DNA from: an uncultured Pseudomonadota bacterium
GTDB taxonomy: Bacteria > Pseudomonadota > Gammaproteobacteria > Xanthomonadales > Ahniellaceae
NCBI GenBank assembly: GCA_937996755.1
Contig: CALKUS010000088.1
Span: 1 to 41,305, forward strand
Direction of reading: 5' to 3'
Length of the DNA stretch: 41,305 nucleotides
The notes under the pieces were generated by a model, which searched no databases, was not told the DNA's origin, and worked only from the letters and a program-made list of their open reading frames with translations. Numbering within the stretch: position 1 is the stretch's first letter; the number at the start of each line of letters is the position of its first letter. Below are positions 16,478 to 24,397 of the stretch, piece after piece. The position numbers and the translations under genes are program-made.

Positions 16478-17799
16478 GTAGCCAGCGCGCGGAACGCGTC
16501 GCGCGTCAGGTTCTCGGGCTCGCCGTCGGTGACGACGACGTCGTCCTCGATGCGGACGCCGCCGAAGCGCTTGAGGTGCGCGACCTTTTCCCAGTCGATC
16601 GCCTTCGCGTGCGGGCCGTCCTTCAGCTTCGCGAGCAGCATGTCGATGAAGTAGACGCCGGGCTCGACGGTGATCGCGTTGCCGGCTTCCAGCACGCGCG
16701 TGCAGCGCAGGTAGGGGTGGCCGTCGGGTTTCGCGATGGTCGCGCCGGACTCGTCGGCGAGGAAGCCGCCCACGTCGTGCACCTGCAGGCCGATGAAGTG
16801 GCCGAGGCCGTGCGGGAAGAACACGCTCGAGACGCCGGTCTCGAGCTGCGACTCGGGCTCCATGCGCACGATGCCGGTGTCCTTCAGTACGCGCGCCATC
16901 GCGCGGTGCGTATCGACGTGCAGCGCCTTCCAGTCGGTACCCGGGCGCACGTGCGCGCAGAGCGCATGCTGCTCGCGGCTCACGCCTTCCAGCAGCTGCG
17001 TGAACAGCGGGTCGGTGTTGCCGTAGGTGCGCGTGATGTCCGCGGCGTAGCCGTGCACCTGCGCGCCGGCGTCGATCAGCAGCGACAGGTGCTCGCGCGG
17101 GCGCGTGCGGTCCTGGAACTGGTAATGCAGCGTCGAGCAATGCTCGTTCAGTGCGACGATGTTGGCGTACGGCAGCTCGCTTTCCGTCTGGCCGGAGCCC
17201 TCGATGTACGCGAGGTGGATCTCGTATTCGGAGCGGCGATCGCGGTAGGCAGCGGCGGCCGCGCGGTGCGCGCGCGCGCCGAGCAGCGATGCGCGCCGCA
17301 TGCACTCGACTTCGTACGGCGTCTTGCGCGTGCGCGCGAGGTCGAGCGAGTTGATGACCGCGGCGGGATTGTTCGGCACCACGCCGTCGATCGCACTGCC
17401 CGCGTCGCCGAGGATCGCGGCGCGCGACAGGTCCCGCGGCAGGTGCTCGCGCGCGGCTTGCGGCTCCGCGATCACGCGCACGTCGAAATGCTCGACCCAC
17501 CAGCCGCTCGGCGGCGCGGGCGGAAGGTGCCAGTAGTCGGCCGGCAGCATGTACGCGAGGACGGGCTTGCGGCCCGGCGTGAACGACAGCCAGCAATGCG
17601 GGTGCTGCGTGAGCGGCAGCCAGGCCTTGAACTGCGGATTCGTGGCGAACGGGTAGTGCGTGTCGTCGAGGAATCGGTACACCTCCGCGCCGGACGGCAC
17701 GATCAGGTGGTCGCAGCGACCGCGTTCGAGCGCGTGCGTGGCGCGCGCCATCACCGTGGCAACGTGTTGTGGATAGAGCTGGGCGAGGCGATCCGTCAC
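16474..17799 (-). CDS. pepQ: Xaa-Pro dipeptidase
   Basis: 441 residues, the length of E. coli PepQ (443). A cytosolic M24 enzyme that hydrolyses dipeptides ending in proline. N-terminal domain (about 1-150) with HYPFATNPQFKAWLPL, catalytic domain with metal ligands in LIDAGAQVHGYAADITRTY, HGLGHFIGLQVHDVGG, ITVEPGVYFID and GGVRIEDDVVV. The extra FIDMLLAKLK helix segment after the first Glu is typical of PepQ rather than PepP. The GTG at 17799 was chosen for its AAAGG seven bases upstream; the frame continues to 18024 but would overlap the divergent ATP-grasp gene. The last codon TAG lies in a CTAG shared with the convergent permease stop. Confidence 0.93.
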   Translation of the reverse strand: MTDRLAQLYPQHVATVMARATHALERGRCDHLIVPSGAEVYRFLDDTHYPFATNPQFKAWLPLTQHPHCWLSFTPGRKPVLAYMLPADYWHLPPAPPSGWWVEHFDVRVIAEPQAAREHLPRDLSRAAILGDAGSAIDGVVPNNPAAVINSLDLARTRKTPYEVECMRRASLLGARAHRAAAAAYRDRRSEYEIHLAYIEGSGQTESELPYANIVALNEHCSTLHYQFQDRTRPREHLSLLIDAGAQVHGYAADITRTYGNTDPLFTQLLEGVSREQHALCAHVRPGTDWKALHVDTHRAMARVLKDTGIVRMEPESQLETGVSSVFFPHGLGHFIGLQVHDVGGFLADESGATIAKPDGHPYLRCTRVLEAGNAITVEPGVYFIDMLLAKLKDGPHAKAIDWEKVAHLKRFGGVRIEDDVVVTDGEPENLTRDAFRALAT

Positions 17800-17860
17800 G
17801 GCGTGGCCTTTCGTGGAAAGATGGCAGTCGGATTCTAACGCCCTCCGGAGCCGTGCCACG

Positions 17861-18736
17861 ATGCAGCGCCTCGCGATCGCCGTCTCGCGCGAATACGACC
17901 GTTTCCATCCCGACGACCTGCCGCTCATCGAGGCGTTGCCGCGATTCGGCATGCGCCCGGAGCCGTGCGTGTGGAACGACCCGAACCTGGACTGGTCGGC
18001 GTTCGACGGCGTGCTCGTGCGCACGATCTGGGACTACTACCGCCGCTACCCCGAATACCTCGCCTGGCTCGAACGGCTGGAGCGCACCGGCCTGCCGGTG
18101 CTGAATCCGCTGCCCGTGTTGCGCTGGAACGCCGACAAGCGCTATCTCGTGGAGCTCGAGTCGGCGGGCGTGGAAGTGATCGCTTCGCGCATCGTCGAGC
18201 GCGGCACGCTGGCCGACGCGTTCGTGGCGATCGGCGCCGACGAGATCGTCGCCAAGCCGGCCATCAGCGCGGGCGCGTTCCACACGCTTCGCATCCGCCG
18301 CGACGACGCGCAGGCACACGAAGCGGCGTTCGCCGAGCTGTTGCGCCACGCGCCCGCGATCGTGCAGCCGTACGTGCCCGAAGTCGCGAGCGCCGGCGAG
18401 TGGTCGCTGATGTTCTTCGGCGGCCGCTACAGCCACGCGGTGCACAAGCTGCCGCGCGCCGGCGATTTCCGCGTGCAGGAAAAGCACGGCGGCAGCGCAG
18501 ATCCCGCTCGTGCGCCCGACCACCTCGTCGCGCAGGCCGCCGTCATGCTGGAAGGCATCGCCGCCGCCGGCTACGCGGGCCTCGCCTACGCGCGCATCGA
18601 CGGCGTCGAAGTCGACGGGCGCCTGCGCCTCATGGAAGCCGAGCTGATCGAGCCGCAGCTGTTCCTCGCCGACCAGCCGCAGTCCGCGATCGCGTTTGCC
18701 CGGACGATCGTCGATGCCCTGAAGTCACGCGCTTGA
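17861..18736 (+). CDS. ATP-grasp ligase, DcsG-like family
   Basis: 291 residues. It resembles the ATP-grasp family that includes the cycloserine-synthesis enzyme DcsG: VLVRTIWDYYRRYPEYLAWLER, then NPLPVLRWNADKRYL, VAKPAISAGAFHT and QPYVPEVASAGEWSLMFFGG, with the metal-binding end MEAELIEPQLFL (Glu/Glu/Pro). ATP-grasp enzymes join a carboxylate to an amine or thiol by way of an acyl phosphate. The substrate here cannot be told; there is no cycloserine cluster. The ATG at 17861 has CTCCGGAG upstream; an earlier ATG at 17813 would overlap the divergent pepQ promoter. It stands alone, divergent from pepQ by 61 bp. Confidence 0.82.
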   Translation: MQRLAIAVSREYDRFHPDDLPLIEALPRFGMRPEPCVWNDPNLDWSAFDGVLVRTIWDYYRRYPEYLAWLERLERTGLPVLNPLPVLRWNADKRYLVELESAGVEVIASRIVERGTLADAFVAIGADEIVAKPAISAGAFHTLRIRRDDAQAHEAAFAELLRHAPAIVQPYVPEVASAGEWSLMFFGGRYSHAVHKLPRAGDFRVQEKHGGSADPARAPDHLVAQAAVMLEGIAAAGYAGLAYARIDGVEVDGRLRLMEAELIEPQLFLADQPQSAIAFARTIVDALKSRA

Positions 18737-18749
18737 AGCGACGCTTCGC

Positions 18750-18781
18750 CGCGAAGTCAGGGTCACGCCCCTGACTTCGCG
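18750..18781. terminator. 13-bp perfect stem-loop after the ATP-grasp gene
   Basis: Arms CGCGAAGTCAGGG (18750-18762) and CCCTGACTTCGCG (18769-18781) with a 6-nt loop, 14 nt after the stop codon. A smaller hairpin GAAGCG-A-CGCTTC (18735-18747) overlaps the stop. No T tract follows, so it is either a weak terminator or a 3'-end stabilising stem between convergent genes. Confidence 0.5.
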
Positions 18782-18799
18782 AACCGTGCCTGCTTCGAA

Positions 18800-18867
18800 C
18801 CGGCGGAATTTCGCGCAGCGAAATTGCGACGAGGGGTCGTTCCGGCGGAATTTCGCGCAGCGAAATT
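18800..18867. repeat. Twin REP-like units (two identical 26-mers)
   Basis: An identical 26-nt unit occurs at 18800-18825 and 18842-18867, 16 nt apart. It begins CCGGCGG and contains the dyad AATTTCGC-GCA-GCGAAATT. The second copy ends inside the stop codon of the PilZ gene. The arrangement is that of a tandem REP element in the convergent gap downstream of the ATP-grasp and PilZ genes. It is unrelated in sequence to the REP at 3560. Confidence 0.85.
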
Positions 18868-19204
18868 ACGCCGATTTGTCTACCCAGCGCTTGAGCGCCT
18901 CGAAATCGTGCGGCGAGATGTCGATGATGCGGAAGCCGGCCCAGTACTGGCTCGCGGCCTCGACCGGCTCGGTCCATTGCTCGTGCACGCCCACCTCGAT
19001 CGGGATCGCGTGCCCGTGCTCGTCGGGTACGTGGAACACGAACTGGTAGAGCGAGTCCTCGCGCAGCGGCTGGTTCGAGACCAGCAGCATGCCGTCGATC
19101 GAGAGGTTGCCGGCACGGCCCATGACCTGGCCGGTCATGGCGTTGACCACTTCGATCGTGGTCTCGACCGGCTTGCGCCGCGAGCGTCGCTGTTCGCTGC
19201 CCAT
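18866..19204 (-). CDS. PilZ-domain protein (cyclic di-GMP receptor)
   Basis: 112 residues, a single PilZ domain. The N-terminal RRSRRKP gives the RxxxR motif and NLSIDGMLL gives the (D/N)xSxxG motif, the two sites that hold cyclic di-GMP. The strand WAGFRIIDIS and a C-terminal helix close the barrel. Its ATG overlaps the stop of the DUF1631 gene (TGATG), so the two are translationally coupled and probably act together. Its own stop falls in a 26-nt repeat. The large cyclic di-GMP enzyme at 7303-12000 is a possible source of the ligand. Confidence 0.92.
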   Translation of the reverse strand: MGSEQRRSRRKPVETTIEVVNAMTGQVMGRAGNLSIDGMLLVSNQPLREDSLYQFVFHVPDEHGHAIPIEVGVHEQWTEPVEAASQYWAGFRIIDISPHDFEALKRWVDKSA

Positions 19205-21840
19205 CAGGGTTTCACCACGCCGGTTGCGGCCGCCGCGGTCGCGGGCTTGCCGCCGAACTGGCGCAGGGACGCGACGATCGCGTTCCACGCCCGGTCGATC
19301 AGCGATTCCTTCTGCGCTTCGACGACGCGCGCCGTGCCACGCACGACCTCACGCGCGAGCGCGTCCAGCGTGCGTTCCTCGACGCGCACGCCGCGCTGGT
19401 TCACGAACAGGCAGCGGCCGGTGAGCGTGCTGAACCACGACAGCTTGCGCCGCGCCTTGTCGCCCTGCTGGTTGATCGTGAACTCGAACCAGGTGCCGTA
19501 GGGAATCGTGCGCAGGCGCTCGAGCACGCGCTGCTCGTCGGGCGAAAGCGGCGAGCTCGCGACGAGCGGCTTCGCCTTCGCGTCGCGATCGCCGTCGGCG
19601 TCGCCACCGAGGCGCGAGCGCGCCTTCAGCTTGATCGCGAGCTCGGTCAGCGATGCCGGATCGTCGTTCGCCGCCGCGGACGGTCCGCCGAACAGCCTGC
19701 GCACGACGGCCTGCACGTCCTCGCCGTGGTAACCGACCTGCGAAAGCCCGGCCTCCACTTCCTGGCGCAGCGCGCGATGGCGCGCGTCGTCGGGAACCGC
19801 ACCCAGCGATTCGGTGTTGGTCTCGAGCAACTGGTCGGCCACCGCCAGCCGCTTGCGGTACGCCTCGCTCGTCTCGCCCTGGCGCAGCAGCGTCAGCGCG
19901 AGCACGTCGGTCCACGCCTGCTCGAGCAGCGTCTTGATCAGCGCGGGCGGGTTGCTCTTGCCGATGCGTTCGGCGACTGCGCGCGAAGCCGTGCTGCGCG
20001 CCTGCTCGAGCCGCTCACGGCCTTTCGCCGCGTCGACGTGCCGGCGCTCGGCGACTTCCGACTTGCGCGTGATCGTCGTGAGGTGCTTGGACAGGTCGCC
20101 GAGCAGGTCCTCGAAGACGTCGAGCTTGTCGTCGTATTCCGCGCTGACGCGGTCGACCACGACGCGCATCTTCTCGACGAGCGCGCGATCGTCGGACTCG
20201 TCGTCGAGCCAGAACAGGCCGGATTCGGCGACGGAGTTCAGCAACTGCCGCGCCGGGTGCGAGCGGCGCGTGAAGAAGCTCTTGTCCTTCAGGGCCACGC
20301 GCAGCAGCGGGATCTGCAGCCGCGTCATCAGCTGCTGCACCTGGCTGTCGGGCTTCACGTCCTTCGACAGGTGCTCGAACAGCATGCCGACGAGGTCGAT
20401 CGTGTCGGCATCCATCTCCGACAGGCGCGGCGCCTTGCCGTCCGGCGTGACCTGGCGCAACTGCGACAGCACGTCCTGCTTCAGGTGCGACACCGAACGC
20501 GAGACGAGCTTGCCGCCCATCATCATGGTCGGCGTGGGCTTGGTCTGCAGCGATGCGAGCACCGACTGCACGTCCTCGCCGCGTACCTGGTGCGAGCCCT
20601 CGGTCGCGGGCTGCGGCAGGCCGAGCGCGTGGCGACGGCCGGCGAGCAGGTCGCGCATCGTGTCGAACAGCTCGAGCTCGCGTGCGTCGGGCTGCTGGCG
20701 TTCGACCGGCGGTGGCGCATGCCCCGGCCAGCCCGTCATCGGGTTGCCGAATGCGCGCAGCGCCGGCAATTCGTTCGCGTCGTCGGGCGGCGCGCCGTGG
20801 CGCGCCGCGGGTCCTTCGCCGCGCGCGGCCCCGTGTGCCGCGCCACCGTGCGCGCCACCGTGCGCCGCGCCATGTCCGGCGCCGTGCCCGCCCGCCGCCG
20901 GATGTCCGCCGCCGGCATGTCCGCCACCGGCATGTCCGGCACCGGCATGTCCGCCGCCGGCTTGGACGCCAGCGGGCGCCGTGCCCTGGCTACCCGCGCT
21001 GCCGCCGCGTGCGCCGCCAGCGTCGCCCGCCGGCGTCGCGCCACCACGCGCCGTCGGCGCGGGCTGGTTGCCGGCGGCCGGGGCAACCGGGCGCGGGCCG
21101 CCCTGGTCGCCGCGTTTGCGGGTGTGCGTGAGCTGCAGGTTCGGCAGCACGCGCTGCTCGATGCAGACGTCGTTGAGCTTGTCGTAGAGCGCGCCGAGCT
21201 GCGTCATGCACGTGCGATCGAACACGCGGTACAGAAGCACGCGATGCTCGAGCTGCACATCCAGGCACGCGGCCGCGCCGCGCAGGCATTCGCACAGTCG
21301 ATGCGGGCCCACCGGCAGCTCGTCGGCCTCGATCGCGGCCGAGCCGGCGAGCACGCCGAAGCGCTGGCCGAGCGCGAACAGCGTCTGGCTGTTGCGGATC
21401 TCGGCCTTGCTCGCGACTTCCTGCAACACCAGCGACTGTTCGAACTCGACGTCGTCGACGAGCTCGAATTCCTCGCGCTGGCCGCGCGTGATGCGCGCGA
21501 AGTTCGGCGCCTGCGGATCCTTCTCGATGGACGCGAGCGCGGCCTCGAGGCGGATCAGGAAGCGCGGCGTGACGTCCGAACGGCCGCGACGGATCTCGCG
21601 CAGCGATTCGAAGCACTTACTCTGGGCGTCGTTGGACTTTGCCTGCTCGGCCAACTTGAACAACTGCTGCTCGAGGTCGTTCAACGTGGCCGTGAGGCCC
21701 GCCTCGAGCGCCGTGCTCGCAGCATCGAGCACGGCTTCCAGTACCGCCCGCGGCCGTGGCGGCAAGCCAGCCTGCTTCAGGTTCGGCAAATGTTCCTGGT
21801 CGGCCGGGCGCGCAGAGTGCCCGGTCAGGTTCGTGTGCAT
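19204..21840 (-). CDS. DUF1631 family protein with His/Gly-rich tract
   Basis: 878 residues. Residues about 25-225 and 400-878 look like DUF1631, a large helical family found in beta- and gammaproteobacteria (for example QLMTRLQIPLLRVALKDKSFF then HPARQLLNSVAESGLFW, and near the end FEFTINQQGDKARRKLSWFS and LFVNQRGVRV, which resembles a degenerate PilZ-like barrel). Between them (about 245-365) is a low-complexity linker rich in Gly, Ala, His and Pro, with AGGGH pentapeptides. Function is not established. The overlap with a PilZ gene and the barrel-like C-terminus suggest a cyclic di-GMP output role (inference). No membrane segments are seen. The start at 21840 is an ATG (MHTNLTGHSARP). Confidence 0.85.
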   Translation of the reverse strand: MHTNLTGHSARPADQEHLPNLKQAGLPPRPRAVLEAVLDAASTALEAGLTATLNDLEQQLFKLAEQAKSNDAQSKCFESLREIRRGRSDVTPRFLIRLEAALASIEKDPQAPNFARITRGQREEFELVDDVEFEQSLVLQEVASKAEIRNSQTLFALGQRFGVLAGSAAIEADELPVGPHRLCECLRGAAACLDVQLEHRVLLYRVFDRTCMTQLGALYDKLNDVCIEQRVLPNLQLTHTRKRGDQGGPRPVAPAAGNQPAPTARGGATPAGDAGGARGGSAGSQGTAPAGVQAGGGHAGAGHAGGGHAGGGHPAAGGHGAGHGAAHGGAHGGAAHGAARGEGPAARHGAPPDDANELPALRAFGNPMTGWPGHAPPPVERQQPDARELELFDTMRDLLAGRRHALGLPQPATEGSHQVRGEDVQSVLASLQTKPTPTMMMGGKLVSRSVSHLKQDVLSQLRQVTPDGKAPRLSEMDADTIDLVGMLFEHLSKDVKPDSQVQQLMTRLQIPLLRVALKDKSFFTRRSHPARQLLNSVAESGLFWLDDESDDRALVEKMRVVVDRVSAEYDDKLDVFEDLLGDLSKHLTTITRKSEVAERRHVDAAKGRERLEQARSTASRAVAERIGKSNPPALIKTLLEQAWTDVLALTLLRQGETSEAYRKRLAVADQLLETNTESLGAVPDDARHRALRQEVEAGLSQVGYHGEDVQAVVRRLFGGPSAAANDDPASLTELAIKLKARSRLGGDADGDRDAKAKPLVASSPLSPDEQRVLERLRTIPYGTWFEFTINQQGDKARRKLSWFSTLTGRCLFVNQRGVRVEERTLDALAREVVRGTARVVEAQKESLIDRAWNAIVASLRQFGGKPATAAAATGVVKP
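20901..20960. repeat. Four 15-bp tandem units inside the DUF1631 gene
   Basis: Units start at 20901, 20916, 20931 and 20946, each close to CATGTCCGCCRCCGG. They encode AGGGH, AGAGH, AGGGH, AGGGH on the minus strand. The tract extends less regularly as GGHGAGHGAAHGGAHGG. It is a coding microsatellite-like expansion in units of whole codons, so copy-number change would keep the frame. Confidence 0.9.
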
Positions 21841-21928
21841 CGCGAGTCCAGACCCCCTGTACCCGGCGCAATGTTGACGACGTCGAGGGCCTAGCCTACC
21901 TCAGCAAGCCGGTTCCTGCGTATTGGCC

Positions 21929-23737
21929 TCAGGGCTCGGGTTGCCAGGCCAGCGTCACGAGGAAGGCGCGGCCGGGCGTGCCGTAGCCCGAGACGAGCGC
22001 GTAATCGCGGTCGAAGGCGTTGTCCAGGCGCAGCCCGGCCCGCCAGTCCGTGGCGAAACGCCAGTCCATCCAGCCCGCGACCACGGTGTAGGCGGCCAGC
22101 CGGCCGTCGAAGTCGCGGCGCTCCGACGCGTACTGCGCGTCGACGCCCCAGGACAGCTGGTCGGTGGCGTCGTTCGAAACGCGCGCCACCAGCTTGCGGC
22201 GTGGCCGCCGCACGAGGTCGACGTCGGTGTCCTCGTCGCGCGCGCGGTCGTACGTGCCGGTCGCACCGAGCGTCCAGCGCTCCGCCACGCGCCAGCTCCA
22301 CTCCAGCTCGGCGCCGTCGATGGCGGCCTTCTTGACGTTGATCGCCTGGAACGTGTCGCCGCCCGAGAAGTCCACGAGGTCGCGGATGCGCGTGCGGTAG
22401 GCGCGCAGCGCAAGGTCGTGCGCGCCCGCGCGCCAGTCGACGCCGAGCTCGGTGCTGCGCGACTTCTCGGGCTCGAGGTCGGGATTGCCGGCGAACAGGC
22501 CGCCGAAGCCCGGCGAGTAGAGCTCGTTCAACGTCGGCGCCCGGAAACCCTCGCCGTACGACGCGAAGACGCGGCCGGCGTCGAAGCGCCAGGCGCCGGC
22601 GGCCTGGAACGTCGACTCGCCGCCGAACGCGCTGTTGTCGTCGTGGCGCCCGGCCAGCTCGCCGTCGAACGCGCCGGCGCTGCTGCGGATGTTGGCGAAC
22701 ACCGCGCGGTTCGTGCGCGTCGCCTCGTACTGGGGCAGGCCGCTGAACGTGTCGCGCGTTTCGCCTGCCTCGTGCACGTAATTGAAGCCGGCGCCGAGGC
22801 GCGTGTCTTCGCCGAGCGAGAGCTCGTTCAGCCAGTCGGCCGTTTCGCGCCGCGAGTGGAACAGCGCGAAGAACGCGGGCGTGGCCAGGTCTTCGCGCGC
22901 GCTGCCCAGCGTGAGCGAATGCGTCCAGTGTGCCGCGAGCGGGCCTGCGAGCGTCGCGCCCAGCGAGTGGTTGCGCGCGTCGGTGCGGCCTTCGTCGAAC
23001 TCCACGTCGGCGCGCGTGCCGATGAACGAACCGGAGAGCTTCTGCGTGCCGAGCGCCACGTCGCCGCCGACCGTCAGGTTGCGGTTGAGGTAGCCGTCGT
23101 CGTCGGGGTCGTAGCTGAAGTTGCCGGGCGTCGCGGCCGAGAAACCGTCGCTCGCTTCGCCACCGAGCGTCGCGTAGACGCCGCCGCGCTCGTTGCGCGC
23201 GCCGTAGCCGGCGCTGCCGCCGTACGTCGCGTAGGTACCGCCGCGCGCGCGGATCACCGGGCCGTCCGGCTGGCGCGTGAACACCTGGATGACGCCGCCG
23301 ATCGCGTCGGCGCCCCACCAGCTGGCGCGCGGACCGCGCACGATCTCGATGCGCTCGATCTGCTCGAGCGGCAGGTGCGCGAAGTCGAACAGGCCCGAGT
23401 TCGCGGATGCGACGCGGATGCCGTCGATCAGCACGAGGCTCTGGTTCGAAGCCGTGCCGCGCAGGAAGAAGCCGGTGCTCTGGCCGATGCCGCCCGTGCG
23501 GCTGACGTCTACGCCGGCGCGCACGCGCAGTAGCTCGAGGAGGTCGGGCGCCTGCGTGCGCTCGATCTCCTCGCGCGTGATGACGGTGATCGACGCGAGG
23601 CTCGTCGTCGACGGCTCGGCCGCGCGCGTCGCGGTGACGACGACTTCCGGCTGCTCGGCCGGTGGGCTCGCGACCGCCGCGCACGGCGCGGCGACCAGGG
23701 CGGCGTGCACCGCCAGGGACAACGAACGACGAAACAT
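21929..23737 (-). CDS. btuB: TonB-dependent vitamin B12 receptor
   Basis: 602 residues, close to E. coli BtuB (614). The signal peptide (MFRRSLSLAVHAALVAAPCA, cut near residue 23) is followed by a TonB box, PEVVVTATR. The plug (about 45-155) contains FLRGTASNQSLVLIDGIRV and IEIVRGPRASWWGADAIGGVIQVFTR, and the remainder is a 22-strand barrel pattern with many YxxE/ELG strands. It imports cobalamin across the outer membrane using TonB energy. A cobalamin riboswitch lies upstream, which makes the substrate call firm. AAGGAG precedes the ATG at 23737. No btuCD or btuF is seen nearby. Confidence 0.93.
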   Translation of the reverse strand: MFRRSLSLAVHAALVAAPCAAVASPPAEQPEVVVTATRAAEPSTTSLASITVITREEIERTQAPDLLELLRVRAGVDVSRTGGIGQSTGFFLRGTASNQSLVLIDGIRVASANSGLFDFAHLPLEQIERIEIVRGPRASWWGADAIGGVIQVFTRQPDGPVIRARGGTYATYGGSAGYGARNERGGVYATLGGEASDGFSAATPGNFSYDPDDDGYLNRNLTVGGDVALGTQKLSGSFIGTRADVEFDEGRTDARNHSLGATLAGPLAAHWTHSLTLGSAREDLATPAFFALFHSRRETADWLNELSLGEDTRLGAGFNYVHEAGETRDTFSGLPQYEATRTNRAVFANIRSSAGAFDGELAGRHDDNSAFGGESTFQAAGAWRFDAGRVFASYGEGFRAPTLNELYSPGFGGLFAGNPDLEPEKSRSTELGVDWRAGAHDLALRAYRTRIRDLVDFSGGDTFQAINVKKAAIDGAELEWSWRVAERWTLGATGTYDRARDEDTDVDLVRRPRRKLVARVSNDATDQLSWGVDAQYASERRDFDGRLAAYTVVAGWMDWRFATDWRAGLRLDNAFDRDYALVSGYGTPGRAFLVTLAWQPEP

Positions 23738-23855
23738 GGGATCGACTCCTTGCGCTCACCCGCGGCAATTGCCGGCGACGTGGAGGGAAGGAGCGGGGCG
23801 TGGGCGGCGCGCGGCCGGCACGTGCCCGGCATCGCCCTCCGCGACGCAATCGGCC

Positions 23856-24050
23856 GATTCGGGGCGGGAACCACCGAATCAGCTGGCAGGCCGGTCTCCG
23901 GGCTCGTCCCATCCGCTTTCGCCTTCCCGCGCGGATCGCGCAGTGGCTCATCGAAGCGGCGTGTCGGACTTACCGTTGCGGGGGCAGCGCCGGATTCGAA
24001 CCGGCTTCCCGTTTCACCCCGGCGCGCTTGCGCCGGGACACCTGTCAGCG
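23856..24050 (-). promoter_or_regulatory. Cobalamin riboswitch with downstream hairpin
   Basis: On the minus strand, in order: ACAGGTGTC, GGGTGAAACGGGAA, GCTGCCCCCGCAACGGTAAG, the B12-box part GAGCCACTG (complement of 23939-23947), GGGAAGGCG, and GGAGACCGGCCTGCCA closing near 23883. These are the conserved blocks of the AdoCbl aptamer. A -10 TATAGT (24057-24062) sets the RNA start near 24050. After the aptamer a stem GATTCGG/CCGAATC (23856-23862 with 23874-23880) may be the expression platform. About 110 nt then lead to the btuB Shine-Dalgarno. High cobalamin should repress btuB. The remaining leader (23738-23855) shows only the short palindrome CGGCAATTGCCG. Confidence 0.95.
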
Positions 24051-24093
24051 GCGCGCACTATAGGGCGTCGTCGCCGACGCCGCCACTGCGTGC

Positions 24094-24162
24094 GCGTGGG
24101 AGCGGGAGTGGGAGTGCACCGGAAGGGCTCGGGCGTGCGCACGCCCACGCACACGCCCACTC
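24094..24162. repeat. Intergenic purine/pyrimidine inverted repeat, copy B
   Basis: Arms 24094-24119 and 24137-24162, 19 of 26 positions complementary (more with G-U pairs), 17-nt loop. In the transcript of the CPXCG gene the first arm reads GTGGGC-GTGTGC-GTGGGC-GTGCGC and overlaps the stop codon. This copy is the most diverged of the seven and lies just upstream of the btuB riboswitch promoter. Confidence 0.7.
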
Positions 24163-24349
24163 AATCGTGTTCCCGCCGCGTCGCAACCGACTCGAGCTCG
24201 CCGGCATCGTCGACGTTCACCACGACGACGATCGGCCGGCAGCACACGGCGCAATCCTCGACGTAGCTCTGCGCGCCCGCCGAGATGTCGACGCTCGACG
24301 CGAACGATTCGCCGCAGTACGGGCAATCCAGTGAAACGAATTCGAGCAC
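24161..24349 (-). CDS. CPXCG-motif cysteine-rich protein
   Basis: 62 residues from a GTG at 24349 (GAGG about 10 nt upstream). The N-terminal half holds CPYCGE and a second pair in CAVCCRPIVV, the four-cysteine pattern of the CPXCG small zinc-ribbon family, with a typical acidic tail. Family function is unknown; a zinc-binding rubredoxin-like knuckle is likely. It is downstream of hemW on the same strand (48-bp gap). Its stop overlaps hairpin copy B. Confidence 0.88.
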   Translation of the reverse strand: MLEFVSLDCPYCGESFASSVDISAGAQSYVEDCAVCCRPIVVVVNVDDAGELESVATRREHD

Positions 24350-24397
24350 GCCGGGGACCTCCTCAGTGGTGGCCGTGGTGCGGACTGAGCTCGAGCA

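Noticed and set aside
13964..18523. A 1.5-thousand-residue minus-strand open frame over pepP, the permease and beyond
   Set aside because: The opposing genes have clear domains and catalytic motifs; this frame has none and is a shadow of GC-rich codon bias.
18800..18867. Attachment site or insertion-sequence ends from the identical 26-mers
   Set aside because: They are direct repeats only 16 nt apart, with internal dyads and no transposase or integrase nearby, which fits REP elements better.
18630..18977. A minus-strand frame over the twin repeats with a repeated ISLREIPP peptide
   Set aside because: The peptide repeat only reflects the DNA repeat; the frame overlaps two real genes and has no start signal.
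20901..20960. Possible CRISPR-like or direct-repeat array
   Set aside because: The 15-bp units are contiguous without spacers and encode AGGGH in frame, so this is a coding tandem repeat.
23985..24020. A tRNA T-arm-like stretch (GGTTCGAATCC on the minus strand)
   Set aside because: It is part of the cobalamin aptamer; no acceptor stem, anticodon arm or CCA-adjacent pairing can be built around it.
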